Shown here: positions 21,072 through 27,166 of the stretch, one piece after another | How positions within the stretch are numbered: the stretch's first letter is position 1 | Layout: every line of letters begins with the position of its first letter | DNA from: an uncultured Clostridia bacterium | Lineage (GTDB): Bacteria > Bacillota > Clostridia > Oscillospirales > Acutalibacteraceae | Assembly: GCA_937898195.1 (NCBI GenBank) | Contig: CALEJD010000113.1 | Coordinates: forward strand, 1 to 27,166 | Direction: 5' to 3' | Length of the DNA: 27,166 nucleotides | Notes under the pieces: model-generated | What the model saw: only the letters and a program-made list of their open reading frames with translations | The model's database searches: none | Told to the model about the DNA's origin: nothing | Made by a program: the position numbers and the translations under genes

Positions 21072-21107
21072 TATAATAAGATAAATAGAAGGGAGAATTA
21101 CTTAAAA

Positions 21108-21257
21108 ATGAAATTAGAAAATACTAATTTGAACGAAGCAGAAGTATGGAATGATGATTCTGGTGTTTTTTTGCCGGATGGAACAATTTCAGATGAAGAA
21201 CTTTTAGAAGGTGATATATATGATGAAAAGTCTCACGGTGAGACTTCTAATCAATAG
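21108..21257 (+). CDS. Small acidic protein, 49 aa
   Basis: ATG 21108 follows GGGAGA. The translation starts MKLENTNLNEAEVWNDDSGV and ends DEKSHGETSNQ, with many Asp and Glu. The last residues are encoded by a palindromic site (21230-21244), so that site has been absorbed into the gene or the gene extends through it. Such small acidic proteins are common between secretion and antirestriction genes on these elements. The function is unknown. Confidence 0.5.
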   Translation: MKLENTNLNEAEVWNDDSGVFLPDGTISDEELLEGDIYDEKSHGETSNQ

Positions 21258-21278
21258 TATGAGGTCTCACGATGAGAC
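21230..21278 (-). repeat. Two palindromic sites before the ArdC-like gene
   Basis: GTCTCACGGTGAGAC (21230-21244) and GTCTCACGATGAGAC (21264-21278), 34 bp apart with a 19-nt spacer, the spacing of the other arrays. They lie about 100 bp upstream of the ArdC-like start and mark the right limit of the site family. Confidence 0.85.
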
Positions 21279-21338
21279 GTGTAAAAGTATGAGTTACCTT
21301 AATTTTAGTATATCACGTAACTGGTAGCTATGTTAAAG

Positions 21339-21362
21339 CCCTGCCCTCTAAAAAGGGCAGGG
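21339..21362 (+). promoter_or_regulatory. GC-rich leader hairpin before the ArdC-like gene
   Basis: CCCTGCCC-TCTAAAAA-GGGCAGGG is an 8-bp all-strong stem in otherwise AT-rich DNA, ending 18 bases before the ATG and next to the ribosome site. It may limit translation or stabilise the mRNA end. No T-run follows. Confidence 0.6.
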
Positions 21363-21380
21363 GGAAAGGGGACAGAGGAA

Positions 21381-23903
21381 ATGAAAACAAAAAACGAATA
21401 CAGAGAATATCTTGCAGATATGTTTATATCAGCCATCGAAGAAAAAGGACTTAACTGGAAAAAAGGATGGCAGGGAGCGGAATCACCTAAGTCCGCAATT
21501 ACAGGTGCTCCATATAAAGGAGTTAATAGATTTGCATTGGAAATGGTTTCTTTGGTCAATCAATATGAAGACCCTAGATGGGCAACTTTTAAGCAGATTC
21601 AGGATAAAGGATGGAGTCTGGAAAAAGGGGCTAAGGGAGTACAGATTGAATACTGGGTACCACTTCATCCGGAAACCAATAAAACTACTACTTGGGATGT
21701 AATTAATAAATTAAAGGAAGCTAAACCGGATATTTTAATACAGGCAGTACCTCAATATTACTATGTATTTAATGCGGAAAAAATAAAAGGTATACCGGAA
21801 AGAGAAATTATACATAATCCGGATATTAAAATGGAGAATGTAGTCCCTAAAATTGCTCAGAATATGGGAGTGGAAATTTTAGATGATGGTGGAAACAGAG
21901 CCTTTTACAGCTTACCAGAAGATAAGGTGCACCTTCCTAAAACAGAAACATTCAAAACGTCATATGATTATTATGCTACAGCAATGCACGAGTTAGCTCA
22001 CGCTTCAGGAGCGGCACACCGTCTGAACAGAGATATGAGCGGGAGTTTTGGAACGCCTTCTTATGCTTTTGAGGAATTAGTGGCAGAAATGTCTTCTGCC
22101 TTTATGTCAGAACATTTACCTTATGAGTTGCCGGAAGAACAGCTAGACAATCACAAGGCATATCTCAACTCGTGGATGAAGGCGATTAAAGATAATCCGG
22201 ATTATCTCATTCAGGCGATTAAGAAAGCAGATACTTGTGCTAATTACCTTGAAGAAATGGGAGAAATTCATCAGGAGCTGCAGAAAGAAATGCAGCCGGA
22301 AAAATCTGTAGCCAATGAAATTAATAATGTAGATATATCCAATATGACTATGGAGCAACGTTATACAGAAGCTTTAAAAATAGCCGGTTATGAAATTATT
22401 CCAACACCGGAAGGAAGTCCGGCAACTATTACAATTAGAAATCTTGAAACAGGATATGAGCTAGGTTCTGATGGTTGGGGAGGTATAATTGAAGAATTAG
22501 AAAAAATAGAGGATAAGTCTATTTACGATAAAATAGAACATTTACTTCATTCACAAACAGATTTATATTATTACACTCAAAATTTAGGCGGGAGCGGATT
22601 AGATAAAAATTCTGAATACGTTAAACATCCGGATTTTGAAAGTGCATTAGAAGCTTTTAATGGAGCGGATTTGACAGATGGAAAGACGATTGGTATTTAT
22701 ATAGAAGGTGGCTATTATGACTTGGCATATTATGATTCTGCGTTAAATTCTTTTGTTATAGATAATAACTTGTCATTAACAAATTATTGGGAAGATTTCA
22801 GAGATTATGTTTCGGCTGATATGTCTTATGAGGATTACAAAAAAATTCAGGAAAACATACAAATTATTAATGATTCATTAGGTCCAGAAAGAACATATAC
22901 GAATGTTTTAGAAGGTTTCAGAGATATTTTTGATAATTCTAAAGGAGAAATGTTATTGAATAATAGCATAGATGGTTCTTGGTTTGGCAGAATTGCTAAT
23001 GATAGTAGACCACAGGATTATGTCCAGTTTGAAATATTAGGTGATGAGAAAAATAATGAAATTACAGCCTTATTAACAACAGTACACGGTAATGAGGTTG
23101 TAGATGTAAAAGATTATGAAATTAAAATTCCAGAAGGTGGCTTTGATAAAGGAGTAACACAAGCCTTTAACCAGATTGGAAGTTATTTTACTAAAGATAA
23201 TAATTATATAAAAGAAGCTGCTTATAATCTTGATACAGACTGGGATAAAAAATATACATTGTATGCACCTTTTATGGAAAATGAAATTGATAAACATTAT
23301 CAGGCTTTAGCTAATAGAGGATATGAATCCTTTCCAAATTATGATAATTATAATCAAAGACAGACAGAACAGGTTAAAATATCCCTGGGCGATGATGTAC
23401 AACAAATGAATGTACCGGAACAAGCCTCCCCGGTTGAATTATCTGAAAAAAAAACAGAACTGATTAAAAAGGTTGTTGACTATGACCTGCAGAAAATGGA
23501 ACTGCAGAAAGGAATTGACAATTTTAATCAAAACATCGAAGAAACTTTTAAAGATATAGCTGCAGAAGACATATCTAAAAATGGTTCAATAGCGGAAGAT
23601 ACAAAACAGTTAATGGAAGCTTATGGAATTAAGGACAAACCATTTTTAGAAAATGTACAACAGATTGATTCTGCTAAAGGTGATATCCATATTTATCAGG
23701 ATAAAAAAGATGCGAAGAAAAATTATCTCGGAAAAAAGGTAGAAAATAATGGTGTAAAGATGATTCAGAAGATGTCTGATGCTATGGATTTAAAGTCTGC
23801 CCGGGAGAAGTTGAAAGAAAATATTCACCATAATCAGGATAGAGCGTTACAGCAGAGTATCAAACAACCAAAGCCGACAATTTCTATAGGAAGGGGGTTT
23901 TGA
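21381..23903 (+). CDS. ArdC-like antirestriction/zincin polyvalent protein
   Basis: 840 aa from ATG 21381, preceded by AAAGGGG and GAGG; an ATG at 21330 upstream lies before a strong hairpin and is less likely. The N-terminal 110 residues match the ArdC single-strand-binding domain (GLNWKKGW, APYKGVNR, WATFKQIQDKGW, KGAKGVQIEYW). A zincin-like domain has ATAMHELAHASGAAHR, the HExxH motif with a third His, and a downstream EELVAEMSSAF. The middle is acidic and unrecognised, perhaps large-polyvalent-protein domains. The end carries the shared HIYQDKKDAKKNYLGKK module. Such proteins enter with the transferred strand and protect it from host restriction. The protein overlaps no neighbour and leads a short operon. 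Confidence 0.85.
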   Translation: MKTKNEYREYLADMFISAIEEKGLNWKKGWQGAESPKSAITGAPYKGVNRFALEMVSLVNQYEDPRWATFKQIQDKGWSLEKGAKGVQIEYWVPLHPETNKTTTWDVINKLKEAKPDILIQAVPQYYYVFNAEKIKGIPEREIIHNPDIKMENVVPKIAQNMGVEILDDGGNRAFYSLPEDKVHLPKTETFKTSYDYYATAMHELAHASGAAHRLNRDMSGSFGTPSYAFEELVAEMSSAFMSEHLPYELPEEQLDNHKAYLNSWMKAIKDNPDYLIQAIKKADTCANYLEEMGEIHQELQKEMQPEKSVANEINNVDISNMTMEQRYTEALKIAGYEIIPTPEGSPATITIRNLETGYELGSDGWGGIIEELEKIEDKSIYDKIEHLLHSQTDLYYYTQNLGGSGLDKNSEYVKHPDFESALEAFNGADLTDGKTIGIYIEGGYYDLAYYDSALNSFVIDNNLSLTNYWEDFRDYVSADMSYEDYKKIQENIQIINDSLGPERTYTNVLEGFRDIFDNSKGEMLLNNSIDGSWFGRIANDSRPQDYVQFEILGDEKNNEITALLTTVHGNEVVDVKDYEIKIPEGGFDKGVTQAFNQIGSYFTKDNNYIKEAAYNLDTDWDKKYTLYAPFMENEIDKHYQALANRGYESFPNYDNYNQRQTEQVKISLGDDVQQMNVPEQASPVELSEKKTELIKKVVDYDLQKMELQKGIDNFNQNIEETFKDIAAEDISKNGSIAEDTKQLMEAYGIKDKPFLENVQQIDSAKGDIHIYQDKKDAKKNYLGKKVENNGVKMIQKMSDAMDLKSAREKLKENIHHNQDRALQQSIKQPKPTISIGRGF

Positions 23904-23906
23904 TAA

Positions 23907-24044
23907 ATGGATATTAATGAAAAACTTTTACGAATTGAAAGTTTAAGTAATGAATTGGTAAAAGCTATGGATGAAGGTAATTTAGTGCGCCAGTATGAAT
24001 TACTACAAGAATATGAAAGAGAGGGGGATAAAGATGGAGAATAA
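23907..24044 (+). CDS. Small acidic helical protein, 45 aa
   Basis: GGAAGGGGG precedes ATG 23907, 3 bp after the previous stop. The translation starts MDINEKLLRIESLSNELVKA and ends EYEREGDKDGE, probably one helical hairpin. Its end overlaps the start of the next gene by 11 bp, so the two are coupled. No homologue is recognised. Confidence 0.6.
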   Translation: MDINEKLLRIESLSNELVKAMDEGNLVRQYELLQEYEREGDKDGE

Positions 24045-25374
24045 TAGATATTCATATGTTGAAAAAGATGCTATTACCATTAATGAAAAGTTAGTCATTG
24101 AGAAATCAGATAACGCATATATTACACGTATTCCATATACTCGTGAATACGTGAAATTTCCCAAAGATGCAACAGAATGGATAAGTGATGTGACAATGAA
24201 AGTTCATATCCCGGATGATATGCAAATCCTTCATTCGATGGCTCCGGAATTTGATAGCCATACTCAAATAAACGGTAAGCAGCTTAAAACGCATTATGAT
24301 GAGGTTATTAGGAAGTATGCTCATCAAAATCAAGAGCAAACTTCTATTAACAATCATTCTCCGACTGTGCCGGAACAAAATAAAAAGGAGCAAGCTCCTG
24401 TTAAAGAAATGGTTCAGGAAGTTCAAATAACGCCAGAAATAGAAGATAGGGTTTACCGGGAAGTGGAACAATTAGATTCCTTTAGTCAGAGGGTGTATGC
24501 GGATGATAATATTATTAAATATTACCCTCATATGATGCGTGGTGATGAGGACTTAAATAAGATTCTTACGTACCGGAATCAGCAAAATATTTTTGCCAAT
24601 GATTATGCTAAACGAAATGAACCGGATAAGAAAATGGAATGTCAGCAAAATATTAAAGTTGCAAATGCAATGATTAATGAAAAAACAGAAGCTGCCGTTC
24701 AAAAAATAAAATTGACTTATCAAACAGAAATGCAAGCTATGCAAGATTGCAGTCCGGTAGCTCTTGATATAGAGCAGTTTAAAAAATTCCCTGCGGACCT
24801 GCAGAAAGAAGAATCTTTTAAACAGATGGTTTTATACAAAGCCCAGTTAGAAGATTTGAGGACAAGCTATATTAATGCTATCAATACCAACACTGATAAT
24901 TATAAGGCTGCACTTGGTGCAGCTGCACCGGATGTTTTGTTGAAGTATGAAAGTAGCATTCAGACGAATGAAAAGACTTACTTGGATAATATTGCAAGTC
25001 TTACAGATAAGATTAACAATGTAAATTTTGCTATCAATTATGAAGTAAGTAAGATGCAGAGGATTCAGCCGGCTATTATTCCGGATATCGGTGACCAGAT
25101 GCGTAATATGAATATTAAAACATTAGGTCAGGTAGAACGTATAATGCACAGTCAGGATAATTTGATGAAGTTAGGAAATTCAATGGGAAATCTAAACATA
25201 TATCAGACAAAAGATGGTCGCAATTTTGTTGGCCGTAATCTTAATGGCCGGGTAGAACAGATAGGGGCACATAATAGCTTAAAAGAAATCAGGAAAAGTT
25301 TTAAAAATTACATAAAAGAGTGTAAGCAGGAAATGAAGCTTCAACCTAAAATACAAATGGCTTTAGGAAGGTAA
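24034..25374 (+). CDS. Large hypothetical protein with shared C-terminal module, 446 aa
   Basis: ATG 24034 is preceded by GAGAGGGGG; an ATG at 23995 in frame lacks a ribosome site. The N-terminus (about 1-75) has a beta-rich pattern with ITRIPYTREYVKFPKDATEW. A Gln/Pro-rich linker follows at about 85-120, then a long helical, coiled-coil-like middle (150-390). The C-terminus contains LNIYQTKDGRNFVGRNLNGR, the module also found in the relaxase and ArdC-like protein, and ends QMALGR as the ArdC-like protein ends near SIGRGF. It has no membrane segment. It is probably a cotransferred or DNA-processing partner, but the activity is unknown. Confidence 0.7.
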   Translation: MENNRYSYVEKDAITINEKLVIEKSDNAYITRIPYTREYVKFPKDATEWISDVTMKVHIPDDMQILHSMAPEFDSHTQINGKQLKTHYDEVIRKYAHQNQEQTSINNHSPTVPEQNKKEQAPVKEMVQEVQITPEIEDRVYREVEQLDSFSQRVYADDNIIKYYPHMMRGDEDLNKILTYRNQQNIFANDYAKRNEPDKKMECQQNIKVANAMINEKTEAAVQKIKLTYQTEMQAMQDCSPVALDIEQFKKFPADLQKEESFKQMVLYKAQLEDLRTSYINAINTNTDNYKAALGAAAPDVLLKYESSIQTNEKTYLDNIASLTDKINNVNFAINYEVSKMQRIQPAIIPDIGDQMRNMNIKTLGQVERIMHSQDNLMKLGNSMGNLNIYQTKDGRNFVGRNLNGRVEQIGAHNSLKEIRKSFKNYIKECKQEMKLQPKIQMALGR

Positions 25375-25379
25375 TATAA

Positions 25380-26966
25380 ATGAGAGCGTGTAAGGGTTTT
25401 TATAGAATATTCTCAGTTTTGTTTTTAGTAATTTTTATTCCGATATTGTTTTGCATAGTGATATGGGGAAATGATATGGAGTATAACGTGGTTAATAAAG
25501 TGGTAACATTACAAGATAATAAAGTGCTTTTGTTACTGTGCATACCGGTTCTGATTTTGATATTTTTATTTGTCTATCTTACAAGAAAAATTGAGATGAC
25601 AAAAAAGTTATCTGTCATTATGAATATTGTTATGTTGTCTATATTTACAATTATCTTCTTAGTAAATATGGAAGTGTGTAAATGTATTAACATAGCGCAG
25701 GGATGGGATGTTTCCTGTGTGGTGGGTACGGCATACAACTTACATAATGGTATTCTGATAGGTGATGATATTTATTATTCGTTGTGTCCCAATAATGTTC
25801 CTATTACGTTTGTCTTATATAAGTTGTTCGATTTAGCAGATGCAATGGAAGGTTTTACATATGTAAGCGATTTTATGTGGGTAGTTGCTGTCTGCATTAT
25901 GTTATCTGTGACAGGATATTTAACCTGCGTTACTGTAAAAAAGATTACGCAAAATTTTGCGGCTACTTGTATCACGTGTTTTTTATATGTAGGCTGTGTT
26001 TGCTTTACACCTTGGAAAACGGTGCCTTATACGGATATGTTTGCAATAATGTTCCCTATGATATGTATTAGCTTTTATGTTTTTCATTATTACAGTGAAA
26101 AAAGGATTTTGCGATATGTTTTGTGGTTTTTTATATTTCTGTCCGGTTCACTGGGGGCTTTAATAAAGCCTACCGTATTTATTGTTCCAATTGCAATTGT
26201 ATTATGCGAAATACTCCGGTGTGTTGTAAGTTTTCGTGATAAATGGAAACAATTGATTGTAAAGGTGGTGCTTGTGATAACCGCAATATTTATATATATG
26301 GGATGCAAGGCATATATATACGAGGATGTGGGATATAAGCAGAATGAGGAAATTCAATTTACCGCTGTTCATTATATGATGATGGGGCTTAATGAAGAAA
26401 GTACAGGGAGTTATCATTCGGGTGATGTAGCTATTTCCGGAAGTGTGTCATTATTGAAAGACAGAACAGAAAAGCAAATCCAAGTCATCAAAGAACGTTT
26501 GGAAGAAAAAGGTTTCTTCGGCTATTTAAACTTTTTGCTAAGAAAAATGGTTATGACTTTTAATGATGGAACTTTTGGATGGGGAAGAGAAGGCGGATAT
26601 ATACCGGATGTATATCCAATTTATACAGATGCTTCCTATGTAACAATGATAAGAGATATATTTATGCCGAATTATCGTTATAGCGGTTATTTTAATACTT
26701 ATAGTCAGGCAATATGGCTTTTGATTATCTTTTGTATTCCGGGAGTTTGTTTTATGGAAAAGGAAAAGAGAGAAGTCAGTATGCCTATATTGGTTTCGAT
26801 GCTGGGAATTATCTTTTATCTGATGTTATTTGAAGCCAGGGCAAGGTATTTAATATGTTTTTTACCTATATTGATTTTTATATCAAGCGTAGGTATTACC
26901 AGTTATTATAATGTGTTTTATAAATATTTAATAAGCAGGAGAAAAAGAAAAAATGAAACAATTTAA
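25380..26966 (+). CDS. GT-C-type membrane glycosyltransferase (PMT/ArnT-like)
   Basis: 528 aa, about ten to twelve membrane helices. After the second or third helix an outer loop has GWDVSCVVGTAYNL, where Asp at about residue 110 is in the place of the catalytic Asp of GT-C enzymes. Near the end FEARARYLICFLPI resembles the E-x-R-Y segment of PMT/ArnT-like proteins. The enzyme would use a lipid-linked sugar on the outside of the membrane. It overlaps the start of the surface protein by 14 bp, and that protein has Thr/Pro-rich and repeat segments, so the surface protein is the likely substrate. AGGAAGG stands before the start. A polymerase or flippase of similar topology is the alternative. 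Confidence 0.7.
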   Translation: MRACKGFYRIFSVLFLVIFIPILFCIVIWGNDMEYNVVNKVVTLQDNKVLLLLCIPVLILIFLFVYLTRKIEMTKKLSVIMNIVMLSIFTIIFLVNMEVCKCINIAQGWDVSCVVGTAYNLHNGILIGDDIYYSLCPNNVPITFVLYKLFDLADAMEGFTYVSDFMWVVAVCIMLSVTGYLTCVTVKKITQNFAATCITCFLYVGCVCFTPWKTVPYTDMFAIMFPMICISFYVFHYYSEKRILRYVLWFFIFLSGSLGALIKPTVFIVPIAIVLCEILRCVVSFRDKWKQLIVKVVLVITAIFIYMGCKAYIYEDVGYKQNEEIQFTAVHYMMMGLNEESTGSYHSGDVAISGSVSLLKDRTEKQIQVIKERLEEKGFFGYLNFLLRKMVMTFNDGTFGWGREGGYIPDVYPIYTDASYVTMIRDIFMPNYRYSGYFNTYSQAIWLLIIFCIPGVCFMEKEKREVSMPILVSMLGIIFYLMLFEARARYLICFLPILIFISSVGITSYYNVFYKYLISRRKRKNETI

Positions 26967-27166
26967 CAAGATAATAGTTATGGTAGCAACGATATGCTTG
27001 CTATTTAATACTAGCAAATTGGAAGCTAATGCGGCCACGCATAAACATACAGATGAATGTTATACAATTGAGGGTGCACATAAACACGTAGGAAATGAAG
27101 AAGACGGTGGTAGTTGCTATACCAAGAAGGTATATCATTCCCATACCGGTAATGAAGAAGACGGTG
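26953..27166 (+). CDS. Repeat-bearing surface protein, N-terminal part (3' end outside window)
   Basis: ATG 26953 follows AGGAGAAAAAG and lies inside the last codons of the glycosyltransferase gene, in another frame. A signal peptide (KQFNKIIVMVATICLLFNTS, cleavage near ANA-ATH) is followed by HKHTDECYTIEGAHKHVG and two GNEEDG repeats, rich in His and Cys. The window ends in frame so that base 27166 is codon position 1 and bases 1-2 would complete it, giving an open 453-codon gene when joined to 1-1148. Surface proteins with H-x-H-T-G...C-Y repeats at the front and GCGK repeats further on are familiar in Lachnospiraceae, which supports a single gene. The repeats may hide missing bases at the join. 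Confidence 0.8.
   Translation, partial: MKQFNKIIVMVATICLLFNTSKLEANAATHKHTDECYTIEGAHKHVGNEEDGGSCYTKKVYHSHTGNEEDG

Noticed and set aside
1..27166. Transposase, integrase, toxin-antitoxin pair, antibiotic resistance, rRNA or tRNA genes
   Set aside because: None recognised on either strand. A ribbon-helix-helix protein is at 6441 but no toxin-like partner stands beside it.

Overview
The window looks like a conjugative or mobilisable plasmid (or the circular form of a closely similar element) from a low-GC anaerobic Bacillota, most likely a Lachnospiraceae gut commensal. The reasons are the strongly AT-rich codon use, strong AGGAGG-type ribosome sites, a DUF5688-type gene and a Gram-positive-style transfer operon. 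There are no rRNA or tRNA genes, no insertion sequence and no integrase. Both ends of the window lie inside repeat-bearing secreted proteins of one recognisable kind: the N-terminus at the right edge and the C-terminus at the left edge. Joining the right end to the left end keeps the reading frame open (26953 to 27166, then 1 to 1148), so the window is plausibly one circle opened inside a repetitive surface-protein gene.

Layout. 1-1148: 3' part of the surface protein. 1149-2405: regulatory DNA with a possible small RNA, one leftward gene, and a replication-control region with converging promoters and an attenuator-like hairpin. 2406-3323: probable replication initiator. 3324-3933: AT-rich, candidate origin. 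3934-5904: parA-parB partition genes. 5960-7492: small genes, a truncated nuclease-like gene and a membrane-anchored thermonuclease. 7493-8331: gene-poor and full of hairpins, with a gene remnant and a 216-bp inverted repeat. 8332-10936: a 50-residue gene, a DUF5688 gene and four small unknowns. 10985-11850: leftward three-gene mobilisation-accessory operon and an RSF1010/Ti-type (MOBQ) oriT. 12002-21071: relaxase and type IV secretion genes (pilin-like, VirB3/PrgI-like, VirB4, an EssB/YukC-like protein, a split VirD4, VirB6/TrbL-like). 21108-25374: small acidic protein, ArdC-like polyvalent protein and a companion. 25380-27166: GT-C-type membrane glycosyltransferase and the start of the surface protein.

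The most striking feature is a 15-bp palindrome, GTCTCAYCGTGAGAC and its reverse complement, present 17 times between 3811 and 21278. The sites lie at operon boundaries, start codons and stop codons. Three arrays keep the same 19-nt spacer length although the spacer sequences differ. Two sites sit exactly 29 bp upstream of duplicated promoters, one of them for parAB. By analogy with KorB of RK2, the plasmid ParB may use these sites both as centromere and as a plasmid-wide operator linking partition, maintenance and transfer. This is inference. Other points of interest are an antisense/attenuation layout before rep, an EssB-like pseudokinase-type protein inside a conjugation operon, and a module of about 50 residues shared by the relaxase, the ArdC-like protein and its companion.
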